34,874 bases of DNA. Origin: a bacterium. GTDB taxonomy: Bacteria; Patescibacteriota; Microgenomatia; Levybacterales; UBA12049. The position numbers were made by a program, and so were the translations under genes. The notes beneath the pieces are model-generated. The model saw only the letters and a program-made list of their open reading frames with translations, did not search any database and was not told the DNA's origin. Shown here piece after piece: positions 24,584-33,389 of this stretch. Location: assembly GCA_021820025.1 (NCBI GenBank), contig JAKAEF010000001.1, positions 1-34,874 on the forward strand, read 5' to 3'. The number at the start of each line of letters is the position of its first letter. Within the stretch, counting starts at the first letter, position 1.

Positions 24584-25582
24584 CTAGGAGAGATTTCCAA
24601 GCTCTGCTGTTGCAATGGCAAAAAGAAATAACGGGATAAATCGTAAACCCTCAACTGCTATATATCTGCTCTGCCATTGAGGTAAAAATTTATTATTAAA
24701 CGAATATAAAGAACTACATTTATACATATAGGCAAGTGGAGTAAAAAAACAAGAAAGCATGGTACGTTTTATTTTTCCATATTCTTTTTGAGAATTCATA
24801 AAAGTTGCAAAATTTAAACTTACAATTTCTGATTTTTTTTGTTTGTAATAATCTAATGCTTGGAGAATTAAAAATTCCATAAGACCGTTTGGCGTATTTT
24901 TCCTTTTTCTCATTGCATCAAGAGACCAACTATTTCTTCCATAAATTGGGACCATGGATAAATATCCTAATATTGTACTATCTTGAATAGCTAGAATAAA
25001 TTCACAATCACTATCATATAATGCTGGAATTCTTCCTAAAGACATAGAAAATCCTCTTTCTCTATTTCCTTTTTGCTGTAACCATTCACAAGAAATTTCT
25101 TCGATTTGTGATAAATAATTCTGAGGAATATTTGCACGGGAAAAAATTTGACATGTTATTCCTAGTTTCTGAACATATTTTTCTGCACGTCTAACTTTTT
25201 TTTTAAGGTATTGTTTATTAAATTGTGACAAATGCATAATTGCTTCTTCTCCTACCTTTACAGTTTTATAATGTAGTTTTTTAAGTATCAATCTATTGTT
25301 AGCATGCAGTCCTATGAAACATGTTTTAAGGTTTGCACCTTTTGTAAAATAAATAAATTCTTTTAACAATTTTTCTGTTTCTTCTATTGGTCCAATAGGA
25401 TCGGCACTTACTAATGCAACATTTTTCCAAATTCTATAAGAAAGAAACGAACGCCCTGTTGATGAGAAAAAATACTTTCTGTTATCTTGCAAAGAAAAAT
25501 ACGATAAAGAATCGTATCCATATTTTTTTAATAATATTCTAACTGCAGAGAGAGTATGAGGACTCGTTTGTAAAGGTTTCAT
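24584..25582 (-). CDS. Soluble MprF-type aminoacyltransferase domain (DUF2156 / LPG synthase C-terminal)
   Basis: 332 residues resembling the catalytic C-terminal half of MprF: it opens with KYGYDSLSYFSLQDNRKYFF, then VALVSADPIGP, a central basic KKVRRAEKYVQKLG helix, and SLDAMRKRKNTPNGLMEFLIL, the second GNAT-like lobe. MprF moves lysine or alanine from charged tRNA to phosphatidylglycerol. The 14-helix flippase part is absent; only short hydrophobic stretches occur near the C-terminus. It may aminoacylate a lipid or another acceptor. The gene follows greA with a 16 bp gap and no obvious ribosome site. The 754-residue LysRS of this window could supply Lys-tRNA, but the amino acid used is unknown. 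Confidence 0.8.
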   Translation of the reverse strand: MKPLQTSPHTLSAVRILLKKYGYDSLSYFSLQDNRKYFFSSTGRSFLSYRIWKNVALVSADPIGPIEETEKLLKEFIYFTKGANLKTCFIGLHANNRLILKKLHYKTVKVGEEAIMHLSQFNKQYLKKKVRRAEKYVQKLGITCQIFSRANIPQNYLSQIEEISCEWLQQKGNRERGFSMSLGRIPALYDSDCEFILAIQDSTILGYLSMVPIYGRNSWSLDAMRKRKNTPNGLMEFLILQALDYYKQKKSEIVSLNFATFMNSQKEYGKIKRTMLSCFFTPLAYMYKCSSLYSFNNKFLPQWQSRYIAVEGLRFIPLFLFAIATAELGNLS

Positions 25583-25598
25583 ACAGGGGTTAACAGAC

Positions 25599-26075
25599 TT
25601 ATTCTACGGAGACAACAGTATATGCAACTTTACCAGCTGGTGCTTCTACTTCTATTTTCTCTCCAATTGCTTTACCCATTAATGCTTTACCAAGAGGAGA
25701 CTGGTCAGAAATTTTTTGTTGTGCAGGGTCTGCTTCCCATTCGCCAACTACAGTATATACTTGTTTTTTGCCACCAACATGTAAAGTTACAGTTGCCCCA
25801 AGTATTACTGTTTTTTTACCACCAGATTTTCCTGGTTTTTCTTCAATTATTTCTACCTGTTTGAGCATTTCTTCAAGCTCATCAATTCTTCCATCAATAA
25901 AAGATAATTCTTCTCGTGCAGCTTGATATTCTGCATTTTCAGAAAGATCACCTTGATTTCGTGCTTGAGAAACTGTCTCCAAAACTTCTGGTCTTCGGAC
26001 TTTTGCTAATTGGTCATACTCTTTTTTAAGAGTTTCCAAACCTTCTTTTGTTAAGTATATTTTTTTATCTGGCAT
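25599..26075 (-). CDS. greA: Transcription elongation factor GreA
   Basis: 158 residues from MPDKKIYLT at 26075; the longer frame start is not supported. The N-terminal coiled coil holds LETLKKEYDQLAKVRRPEVLETVSQARNQGDLSENAEY, with the acidic tip residues (GDLSENAEY) that deliver Mg2+ into the RNA polymerase channel. The C-terminal FKBP-like domain ends in ISDQSPLGKALMGKAIGEKIEV. It rescues backtracked polymerase by stimulating RNA cleavage. It has its own promoter. Confidence 0.97.
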   Translation of the reverse strand: MPDKKIYLTKEGLETLKKEYDQLAKVRRPEVLETVSQARNQGDLSENAEYQAAREELSFIDGRIDELEEMLKQVEIIEEKPGKSGGKKTVILGATVTLHVGGKKQVYTVVGEWEADPAQQKISDQSPLGKALMGKAIGEKIEVEAPAGKVAYTVVSVE

Positions 26076-26131
26076 AGTTTTTAAAGAAAATCCCTCACAT
26101 ATTCTGTAGAGGGTTTTTATCAACTTGTTGC

Positions 26132-26160
26132 ATGGTATTAAAAGTTACTACTTTTGTCAA
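26132..26160 (-). promoter_or_regulatory. greA promoter
   Basis: On the minus strand, perfect TTGACA (26155-26160), 17 bp, TACCAT (26132-26137). The leader is about 50 bases and contains a CCCTC/GAGGG hairpin (26092-26113). Confidence 0.6.
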
Positions 26161-26175
26161 TAACCTCTAGTACTA

Positions 26176-27168
26176 TTAGCCAACAAACCTATTTAATATT
26201 CCTGCTGCCTTTTTTTTAGCTTCCTTCGTTACCTCTACCTCTACTAATCCTTTTTTTGGCTGACCATAAAAAATCTTAAATCCTTCTGGCAAAACTAAAA
26301 TTAATGGTAATACCAATAAATCTTCTTCTCCTGCCACTTCTAAGATATAAGTAGTATCGCCAGAAATAATTTCTACAATTTTTAATAATACTCTCCATAC
26401 ATCAATTGTCAAGGATCCTGGAGGGTTTTTAACAGAAAAAATTTTTTCGTTTCCTTTAAATCCAAAATCATTTTTTGTTTTATGGGTTTGTTGCCTTTCG
26501 ACAACATAATCTATAACAGAAAGTTTTGGAAAAATATGTGCATCTAAAAAACGCTTTGTGGTTACATCTCCAACCGTAATAATTTTTTCACTTGGAATTT
26601 TACTAATAGCTGCAAAGCCATTTGTATGCAAAGTTCCAAATGGCTTTTGTAAATCTTCACGTACTGGAATGGGAAGTTGTAAATTATGGCTAAACCAAGT
26701 TGGATTTCCATACATATCCATAAAACCTGTTCTTATATGTGTTGATGCCAAAGGCAAATCAGCATTGCCTTTAACAAGAGGCATAGAAATAATTGGCAAT
26801 GAAGAAAAACCACGTTCTGCTCTTTTTTTATTAACTACTTCTGCACCAAATTGTGTATTGTCTGTAACAATTAATGCCTCAACCGGATATGTATTATCTG
26901 CAACAGGTCCTTCAACAGTATTAATTGGGACAATAATCGATCTATCAAAGAAATTGTTGTTTTTTAAGAAAGCCTCTAAGGTTTTTTTTCGTTCTGCAAA
27001 AGGAGGAATTTGCAAATCATTTTTATAGTTTTTTATATAGATGTCAGAGGTTAAACCAATAAGTACATGCTCGCTTACTGAAAATGCAAAAGTTAGAAAT
27101 GCTTCATGACCTTTATGCAAAGGACCAAATGTTCCACCGATTGCAACTAACTTATATTGATATGCCAT
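26176..27168 (-). CDS. CoaD-like pantetheine-phosphate adenylyltransferase fused to GTP-dependent dephospho-CoA kinase (DUF359)
   Basis: 330 residues with two domains. Residues 1 to about 150: the archaeal-type adenylyltransferase, with GGTFGPLHKGH (11-21), GLTSD and a late ASTHIR (141-146). Residues about 165-325: the DUF359 kinase of archaea, with VGDVTTKRF (199-207), VKNPPGSLT (246-254), VAGEEDLLVLP (278-288) and YGQPKKG (301-307). Together they would perform the last two steps of CoA synthesis: adenylation of phosphopantetheine, then GTP-dependent phosphorylation. The start lies 17 bp inside the nucleotidyltransferase gene, so it is coupled to it. With pantoate kinase and coaBC in the window, CoA synthesis is nearly complete here. 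Confidence 0.88.
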   Translation of the reverse strand: MAYQYKLVAIGGTFGPLHKGHEAFLTFAFSVSEHVLIGLTSDIYIKNYKNDLQIPPFAERKKTLEAFLKNNNFFDRSIIVPINTVEGPVADNTYPVEALIVTDNTQFGAEVVNKKRAERGFSSLPIISMPLVKGNADLPLASTHIRTGFMDMYGNPTWFSHNLQLPIPVREDLQKPFGTLHTNGFAAISKIPSEKIITVGDVTTKRFLDAHIFPKLSVIDYVVERQQTHKTKNDFGFKGNEKIFSVKNPPGSLTIDVWRVLLKIVEIISGDTTYILEVAGEEDLLVLPLILVLPEGFKIFYGQPKKGLVEVEVTKEAKKKAAGILNRFVG

Positions 27169-28018
27169 ATTTTTTTAATCGTTTTGTATACTCAGATAAT
27201 ACCCTTGTTGTGACATCCTGCGGATGAAATGCAAACAGTGTATTTGTTATTGTTTCATTTGTCTTATGTAAATTCATGTACCAGTTTTGCATTAATCGTG
27301 CAGGAAAGTCAAAAATAACAAATATTTTTTCAAAAACCTCTTTTATTATACTACTCTTTCCTTCTCCAGCCAGATTTACTTGTGCGTGAGGTAAATAAGA
27401 TAAAACCCAATCATTTGCCAATAAAAATGCTTTATACATATTATTACGATCATACAACGGTTTTACTTGTACGATTTCGTGAGCAGTAAACAGGTTTTGC
27501 TTATTTTTTGGCAAAGTAAGTGCGTCTTTTGTAATAAACATATTTGTACAGATTGCATTTTTTGCATGCGTATTATTTCTTTTTCTTCTTTTTCCAAGTA
27601 CCTGCAGTAAAAACAGTACAAATAATCGTGTTATCCAAATTGAATTTTTGCTACAAATAATAAAAAGATCAATATCATCTGACGTATCCGCATTATTCAT
27701 AGCTAAAGATCCGCTTAAACCAATAAAAAAAATTGTTGGGATAAGAGAAAGTATTGTAACTGTTTTTTGAGCAATAAATATCTTTTTTCTACTAATTTTT
27801 TCTCTTTCTATTCTTTTTTCTACAATACTTTTTCTATTTTTTAGGAAAAAATATTCTTTCTCTGTAAAAATATCTTTTATTTGTCTTATATCGTGTAAAG
27901 AAAATTGAAAATTCCCCAAAAGATAAAACCGCAGTTCTTTAAGCGTTAGCGGATAATCAAAAATATCACTATAAATCAGTGTTTTTAACACTGCCCTACT
28001 GAGCTTTTTTTGGTGCAT
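27152..28018 (-). CDS. Nucleotidyltransferase-fold protein
   Basis: 288 residues from MHQKKLSRAV at 28018. The N-terminus resembles a small winged helix (VLKTLIYSDIFDYPLTLKELRFYL). The nucleotidyltransferase signature follows as FIGLSGSLAMNNADTSDDIDL (GS at 103-104, with D115 and D117 for metal). A basic/hydrophobic C-terminal half has no clear domain. Such proteins transfer nucleotides to small molecules, tRNA or proteins; the target is unknown. It overlaps both neighbours by about 20 bases: the upstream solute-binding gene and the downstream coaD fusion. Confidence 0.72.
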   Translation of the reverse strand: MHQKKLSRAVLKTLIYSDIFDYPLTLKELRFYLLGNFQFSLHDIRQIKDIFTEKEYFFLKNRKSIVEKRIEREKISRKKIFIAQKTVTILSLIPTIFFIGLSGSLAMNNADTSDDIDLFIICSKNSIWITRLFVLFLLQVLGKRRKRNNTHAKNAICTNMFITKDALTLPKNKQNLFTAHEIVQVKPLYDRNNMYKAFLLANDWVLSYLPHAQVNLAGEGKSSIIKEVFEKIFVIFDFPARLMQNWYMNLHKTNETITNTLFAFHPQDVTTRVLSEYTKRLKKYGISI

Positions 28019-29885
28019 ATTGCTGTAATATTTGGTTAACACCCGCTGTAAGGGTATCAACCGCTGTTTGGGCAGAGGTTCCTGAAAGCACACTATTTAT
28101 TGCATTTCCAAGATATTGATTAAGTGGTGCATTAAATACCTGATCTTTTGTTTCTCCGACAAAAATAGATGATTGTGCTGTAGCAGCTTGAGCAATGAAT
28201 GGTGCAATAAGCGGATTACTTGAAAGAAGGTTTCCCATGTCGCTTCTTGGATACAATTCGCCAAAAAGTCTTGTTTTTGCTTCTTCTGTATATAGTTTTT
28301 GCAAAGTACTTTTTTGGGTTAAATAGTTCATAAACAATAATGCTTCTTTAGGGTACTTGCTTTTTAAAGAAACGCCTTCTGCCCAATAACTTGCTATTGT
28401 CATATTTCTTCCAGGTAAATGAGGGACAGTATAGACAGAAAAGTTTAGAGTTGGATTTAAGGCTTTAATGGTAAAAATATCCCATGAATATCCAAAAAAC
28501 ATTCCCAAATTTCCTTGCGCAAAAGCTGTAGCTGAAGGATCTAATGTTGTATCCCAGACACTACTCTCTCCATTGGCAAAAGAAGTATAAAACGTAAGCG
28601 CATCTGCTAAGTTTTTTGACGAAGATGGAAGATTTGCCATATTTACACCGTTTTGTACAAAAAGCAAAGACATAATATCTGGGGCATGCAAAATGTTGTT
28701 ATAGGTGCCAACAGCGGCTCCAGCTGTTTTAATTTTTCCTGATGCGTCTTTTGTTGTTAGCGCGCGGCTTACCGAAATAAAATCAGTCCAATTAGTTGGG
28801 ACCTGCTGGTTTGCCTTTTTAAAAATATCATTGTTAGTAAAAAGAGCAAGTGTATCAATATCTAAAGGAATCCCATAAATTGCACCATTTTTCATTAAGT
28901 CTTGTTGAAAAACAGGATAATAATTTTTTGTAAAATCTGCCGTTGTTATAACATTCTGAGGCAAAGGCTCTAAAACAGGCTCAAGCATAGGAAGCCAGCT
29001 TGGCTGGAAACGGAAAATATCTGGTCCTGTTCCATTTTGAATTCTGGTTAACAACCTTCTAGTGTAATCTGAGGGATCTTGTTTTACATACTGCACAACG
29101 ATATTAGGATTTTGCCTTTCAAAATCAGTAATAATCGGCTGCATAACCGCTTGGTCTTCCCATAGCCCCCAATATTGCAAGGTAACTTTTTGAGGAGCTG
29201 CTTTTGAGAAAAGAGATAGGATAAAAAAAAGTAAGCCTCCGCCTACAATAAAAAATGCAGCTATCCCAACAATTATCTTAACAAGAGGTAGCATAGATCG
29301 TTCTTCTGACATGCCTTTTTTAGTCGCAGGAGGGACAGATGAAGATCCGCCACCACTTGCAGGTGCTGGAGCCGGCTGGACTTGCTGTTCTTGCTGCAAT
29401 TGCTGCACTCTGTGTGACAATGTTTCTTCTGTATGAGTAGATTGAGCTGTCTCCATATGAACAGGCTCTGGCGCTATATGTTCTGCAGGCACAGGTTGCT
29501 GTTCTTGATGCAGTGGCAATGTACCGTGTTCAGTAGCTAATGGAACTTGCTGATGCTGCGGAATTTCCATATGAGGAGCCTGCTGCGGCATTTGAGCAGC
29601 TTGAATTATTGGATGAATACTTGATGGTGGAACAATTTCTCCGTGCATTGCTGGATTACTTGGGGCAACATTTTGCATATGAGGTGCTGGCTCTTGATGT
29701 AGTGGAACCGTACTTGCATGTTGTGGTTCTGCTATTGGCAAAGTTTCTCCATGCGCTGCAGGTTGTGTTAATGGTTGAATTGGTTGTGGAATATTTGGCA
29801 CATGAAAAGCATCATTGGGAGAAAATGAACCCGATTGCGGCACAGTCGAGTGCTGATTATTTGCATTTTGAGAAGAATTATCCAT
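27996..29885 (-). CDS. Membrane-anchored extracellular solute-binding protein with a Pro/Gln/His-rich tail
   Basis: 629 residues from MDNSSQNAN at 29885, where a GGATGG ribosome site is close. Residues 1 to about 198 are low-complexity, rich in Pro, Gln and His, with imperfect repeats (HGETLP, HGEIVP, HGTLPLHQE; VPLHQE, LPLHQE). One transmembrane helix follows (about 199-226). Residues about 231-629 are a family 1 sugar-type periplasmic binding domain: VTLQYWGLWEDQAVMQPIIT, then NGTGPDIFRFQPSWLPML, and GMFFGYSWDI. The tail is probably cytoplasmic, which is odd for a binding protein. No permease or ATPase gene is near, so import is not assured. It is divergent from VanW across 41 bp. Confidence 0.85.
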   Translation of the reverse strand: MDNSSQNANNQHSTVPQSGSFSPNDAFHVPNIPQPIQPLTQPAAHGETLPIAEPQHASTVPLHQEPAPHMQNVAPSNPAMHGEIVPPSSIHPIIQAAQMPQQAPHMEIPQHQQVPLATEHGTLPLHQEQQPVPAEHIAPEPVHMETAQSTHTEETLSHRVQQLQQEQQVQPAPAPASGGGSSSVPPATKKGMSEERSMLPLVKIIVGIAAFFIVGGGLLFFILSLFSKAAPQKVTLQYWGLWEDQAVMQPIITDFERQNPNIVVQYVKQDPSDYTRRLLTRIQNGTGPDIFRFQPSWLPMLEPVLEPLPQNVITTADFTKNYYPVFQQDLMKNGAIYGIPLDIDTLALFTNNDIFKKANQQVPTNWTDFISVSRALTTKDASGKIKTAGAAVGTYNNILHAPDIMSLLFVQNGVNMANLPSSSKNLADALTFYTSFANGESSVWDTTLDPSATAFAQGNLGMFFGYSWDIFTIKALNPTLNFSVYTVPHLPGRNMTIASYWAEGVSLKSKYPKEALLFMNYLTQKSTLQKLYTEEAKTRLFGELYPRSDMGNLLSSNPLIAPFIAQAATAQSSIFVGETKDQVFNAPLNQYLGNAINSVLSGTSAQTAVDTLTAGVNQILQQYAPKKAQ

Positions 29886-29926
29886 CCTATCTATAGTATA
29901 ATACGTGTGGAATTCAAACAAGAGCA

Positions 29927-31345
29927 ATGAAGAAACATCATCCAATACACGTTCATATTTTTCATTTTAGTAAAGCTGTTTTCTGGTTTTTGGTTGGTAT
30001 TATTCTTGGATCTTTTTTTACCGTCAGCTTTGCGTACATACTATTTCAGAGAATTTATGGAAACACTATTTACCCCGGCGTTTATATTAATAATATAAAT
30101 TTTGGTGGCAAAACAGAGCAGCAGGCAAAAGACTATATAGACAGACAAAATCAGAATATTGGCAACACAACCTTTAATTTTACCTACAATGACCAAACAG
30201 TAAGCGTAACAGCAAGCGATATACATGCAGGATATAACTCTTCCCTTTTAGCCCATCAAGCATTTTCCATTGGCAGAACCCAATATATTCTTTCCGATAT
30301 TGTGCTTGTTTTTAAGGCATATCTTTATGGCATTTACTTACCGCCTTCGTATACCTATAATCCAGATGCGCTAACACAAGCACTTTCTCCTATTACCGCT
30401 AAAACGAATATTTCTCCAACTGATGCTGTGTTTACTGTTGTTAACGGAAAAGTCACAACGTTTCGTCCTTCCTCAGAGGGACAGGCAATAAATATAGATG
30501 AAATACAAAAAATTGTTTCTCAAAAAATCCCACAGATTCTTTTAATTGGAAAAAGGCAAGAATTTACAATTCCCGTTACGGTAATTCCCATTAAACCTAA
30601 GATAGCAACAGAAGATGCAAATCAGCTTGGCATTAAAGAATTAATCGGTACAGGAACTTCCCTTTTTAGACACTCTGCAGATAGCAGAGTTTTTAATATT
30701 ACTCTTGCTGCTTCACGACTAAATGGCGTTATTGTTGCACCCGATGAAGTTTTTTCCTTTGATAAAGCGCTGGGAGATGTTTCTTCGTATACGGGTTATA
30801 AACAAGCATATGTTATTCAAAACGGCCATACAGTATTAGGAGACGGAGGTGGCGTTTGCCAAGTTTCAACAACTTTTTTTAGAGCACTACTTAATGCCGG
30901 TTTGCCAATTGTAGAACGTCATGCACACGATTACCGCGTTGGCTATTACGAAGAAGATGCTCCTCCTGGACTGGATGCAACTGTTTATGTGCCAACTGTT
31001 GACTTAAAATTTAAAAACGATACTGGCCATTCTATTCTTATACAGTCCTACATTGATCCAACAGACATGAGACTTACGTTTTATTTATACGGTACCAGAG
31101 ACGGCAGAGAGGTAAGTATGACCACTCCAGTTGTAACAAATCAAACATCAGCACCTGCACCTTTATATGAAGATGATCCAAATTTACCACTCGGACAAAT
31201 TCAACAAATCGATTTTGCGGCAAATGGAGCGACAGCTACTTTCCACAGAACAGTTACCAAAGATGGAAAAGTAATTATTAATGATACATTTGTCTCCAAC
31301 TATCGTCCTTGGCAGGCAGTATTTTTGCGAGGAACAAAATCATAA
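29927..31345 (+). CDS. VanW-family protein with peptidoglycan-binding domain
   Basis: 472 residues. An N-terminal transmembrane anchor (about 15-40) is followed by a YoaR-type putative peptidoglycan-binding region, with YPGVYINNINFGGKTEQQA. The C-terminal VanW domain carries GVIVAPDEVFSFDKALG, then GDGGGVCQVSTTFFRALLNAG and ERHAHDYRVGYY, with a strand DLKFKNDTGHSILIQ. VanW proteins occur beside vancomycin-resistance genes but their reaction is unknown; here no van ligase lies nearby, so resistance should not be inferred. It leads the plus-strand run. Confidence 0.93.
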   Translation: MKKHHPIHVHIFHFSKAVFWFLVGIILGSFFTVSFAYILFQRIYGNTIYPGVYINNINFGGKTEQQAKDYIDRQNQNIGNTTFNFTYNDQTVSVTASDIHAGYNSSLLAHQAFSIGRTQYILSDIVLVFKAYLYGIYLPPSYTYNPDALTQALSPITAKTNISPTDAVFTVVNGKVTTFRPSSEGQAINIDEIQKIVSQKIPQILLIGKRQEFTIPVTVIPIKPKIATEDANQLGIKELIGTGTSLFRHSADSRVFNITLAASRLNGVIVAPDEVFSFDKALGDVSSYTGYKQAYVIQNGHTVLGDGGGVCQVSTTFFRALLNAGLPIVERHAHDYRVGYYEEDAPPGLDATVYVPTVDLKFKNDTGHSILIQSYIDPTDMRLTFYLYGTRDGREVSMTTPVVTNQTSAPAPLYEDDPNLPLGQIQQIDFAANGATATFHRTVTKDGKVIINDTFVSNYRPWQAVFLRGTKS

Positions 31346-31398
31346 ACTCGATTAAGAACAAAATTTAAAAAACCTGCTATAATCTGCTCAATAGGCGT

Positions 31399-31884
31399 AT
31401 GAACCAAGTAATTTCCCCAGAAAATGCCCAACAAATTATTAACGACCTTCATAAAAACGAGAAAACAGTAGTAATTACCGGAGGTTGTTTTGATATTTTG
31501 CATCCTGGACATTTTGCCCTTTTTGAAAACGCAAAAAAAGCAGGAGATACATTATTTGTATTATTGGAAAGCGACGAAAAATTAACCCAGATTAAAGGTG
31601 CCAGCAGGCCTATTCATTCGCAAGAAGAAAGAGCAACAATGCTTAAAGCAATTAAATATATAGACTACATTATTCCCCTTCCCCTTTTTACTAAAAATGA
31701 ACAATATGATGATTTGTTACAAATGTTACATCCAGATATTATTGCAACAACAGAGAATGACACAAATTTAAAACATAAACAAAGACAGGCAGCACTTATT
31801 CACGCAAAAGTAATAGAAGTCACAAAATATATTCCCCATAAATCAACCAGCAATTTAGCCAATATTTTGTCTAAAGAAAACTAA
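31399..31884 (+). CDS. Cytidylyltransferase-like nucleotidyltransferase (RfaE2-type)
   Basis: 161 residues with the signature GGCFDILHPGHFALF (28-42), which binds the nucleotide triphosphate, and a late STSNLA, a variant of the usual STT/SST loop. It is nearest to the adenylyltransferase domain of HldE/RfaE and to glycerol-3-phosphate cytidylyltransferase. It probably activates a sugar- or polyol-phosphate for envelope synthesis. TATAAT at 31378-31383 gives a leader of about 9 bases. DUF192 follows within 2 bp. Confidence 0.85.
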   Translation: MNQVISPENAQQIINDLHKNEKTVVITGGCFDILHPGHFALFENAKKAGDTLFVLLESDEKLTQIKGASRPIHSQEERATMLKAIKYIDYIIPLPLFTKNEQYDDLLQMLHPDIIATTENDTNLKHKQRQAALIHAKVIEVTKYIPHKSTSNLANILSKEN

Positions 31885-31886
31885 CT

Positions 31887-32360
31887 ATGAAAAAAATGTT
31901 TTTAGTTTTTGGACTCCTTATTGCCATAATTATTTTTGTTTTTGTTACGCAAAACGGCAGATTTTCTAATCTTTTTGCATTTCCAACCAGCCATCAATCA
32001 ACAATTACCATAGATAATCAGACATTTAGCGTTCTGGTTGCAAAAACCGAAAAAGAAAAAGAAATTGGTCTCTCAAGCCGCACAGGGTTACCCGACAATA
32101 TGGGTATGGTTTTCCCGTTTGATACACCAGGTTTTTATGCTTTTTGGATGAAAAACATGAAGTTCCCATTAGATATTATTTACATTCACGGGAATAAAAT
32201 TGTCACCATTATTAACAATCTTCCAAATCCAACCCCCCAAAACGACACCTGGCAAATTGTTAAACCGACAGAAGCCGCTGACTTAGTTTTAGAAATTAAT
32301 GCAGGACTTTCTAAAAAATATAACTTCCAGGTCTCAGACATGGTAAAATTATCCCTATGA
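31887..32360 (+). CDS. Membrane-anchored DUF192 protein
   Basis: 157 residues. A hydrophobic N-terminal helix (MFLVFGLLIAIIIFVFV) precedes a DUF192 domain: VLVAKTEKEKEIGLSSRTGL, GMVFPFDTPGFYAFWMKNMKFPLDIIYI and a closing VLEINAGLSKKYNFQVSD. The WMKNM-x-x-PLDI signature is intact. The family has no settled function. It overlaps tsaD by the ATGA at 32357-32360. Confidence 0.9.
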   Translation: MKKMFLVFGLLIAIIIFVFVTQNGRFSNLFAFPTSHQSTITIDNQTFSVLVAKTEKEKEIGLSSRTGLPDNMGMVFPFDTPGFYAFWMKNMKFPLDIIYIHGNKIVTIINNLPNPTPQNDTWQIVKPTEAADLVLEINAGLSKKYNFQVSDMVKLSL

Positions 32361-33388
32361 GAATTTTAGGTCTAGAAACATCCTGCGATGAAACATCCGC
32401 AGCAGTTATAGAATCAAACGAGGCAAAAGAGCTTACCCTTTTGTCTAACGTTGTTGCATCATCTATGCAGCTGCATAGTAAAACAGGCGGTATTATTCCA
32501 GAAGTTGCAGCACGAGAGCAAATTAAATACATGCTTCCGGTTATAAATGAAGCATTACGCAAAGCTAATCTAAATCCACAAGCTCCCGAGATTGATGCAA
32601 TTGCAGTAACCGTTGGCCCAGGATTAATTGGCTCACTTTTAGTTGGAGTAGAAACAGCAAAAACCCTTGGTCTTGTCTGGAACAAACCAATAATTCCTGT
32701 AAATCATTTATTTGGTCATATCTATGCCAATTGGATAGAAAATAATAACATCCAACTTCCCTGTTTGGCTGTTATTATTTCTGGTGGCCACACAGACTTA
32801 GTTATTATTAAAAATCACCAAGATGTTACCTGGATTGCAGGAACCCGTGATGATGCAGCCGGTGAAGCATTTGATAAAATTGGCAGACTTCTCCATTTAC
32901 CATATCCTGCAGGACCAACCATAGAAAAATTAGCAAAGATGGGCAATCCAAAAGCATACACCTTTCCAAGACCGCTTTTACATGAAAAAACCTTTGATTT
33001 TTCTTTCTCTGGTCTTAAAACAGCAGTACTGCGCGAAGTGCAAAAACTGGAAAAAGAGAATACAACATTGTCAGAGCAAACAGTTAAAGATTTAGCTAGG
33101 GCAACTCAAGACGCAATTGTAGATGTAGTTGTACAAAAAACCCTAAAAGCAGCAGAAGAATACAATGTTTCCTCAATTGTTTTGTCTGGGGGTGTTGCAG
33201 CAAACCAAACCTTAAAAGAGACATTTGAAAAGAAAATCCAAGAAAAACAGCTTCCATTTGCGTTTTATGTCCCTGCAAAAAATCTTTGTACAGACAATGG
33301 TGCAATGATTGCTGCTGCAGCAGTTTTTAATCCACAGCAAGAATCTTGGGAAAACATTACTGCAAATCCTGAGTTATACTTTGATTAA
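32357..33388 (+). CDS. tsaD: tRNA N6-threonylcarbamoyladenosine transferase TsaD
   Basis: 343 residues, the ASKHA-fold enzyme that adds the threonylcarbamoyl group to A37 of tRNAs decoding ANN codons. It starts with LGLETSCDETSAAV; the metal-binding histidines are in NHLFGHIYANW (H117 and H121), and VIISGGHTDL, FDFSFSGLKTAV and VLSGGVAANQTL follow. The last metal ligand is in NLCTDNGAMIAAA. Partners TsaB, TsaC and TsaE are not in the window. The downstream gene starts 1 bp after the stop. Confidence 0.97.
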   Translation: MRILGLETSCDETSAAVIESNEAKELTLLSNVVASSMQLHSKTGGIIPEVAAREQIKYMLPVINEALRKANLNPQAPEIDAIAVTVGPGLIGSLLVGVETAKTLGLVWNKPIIPVNHLFGHIYANWIENNNIQLPCLAVIISGGHTDLVIIKNHQDVTWIAGTRDDAAGEAFDKIGRLLHLPYPAGPTIEKLAKMGNPKAYTFPRPLLHEKTFDFSFSGLKTAVLREVQKLEKENTTLSEQTVKDLARATQDAIVDVVVQKTLKAAEEYNVSSIVLSGGVAANQTLKETFEKKIQEKQLPFAFYVPAKNLCTDNGAMIAAAAVFNPQQESWENITANPELYFD

Positions 33389-33389
33389 T

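Noticed and set aside
26092..26113. CCCTC/GAGGG hairpin followed by T-run on the plus strand
   Set aside because: No plus-strand gene ends there; it lies in the greA leader. The stem is only 5 bp, so neither a terminator nor a riboswitch is supported.
29540..29896. Plus-strand frame opposite the Pro/Gln tail of the solute-binding protein
   Set aside because: Arises from the repetitive tail in reverse; no independent evidence.
29927..31345. VanW as part of a vancomycin-resistance locus
   Set aside because: No D-Ala-D-Lac ligase, VanH, VanX or VanS/VanR genes are present, and VanW is widespread in bacteria without resistance.
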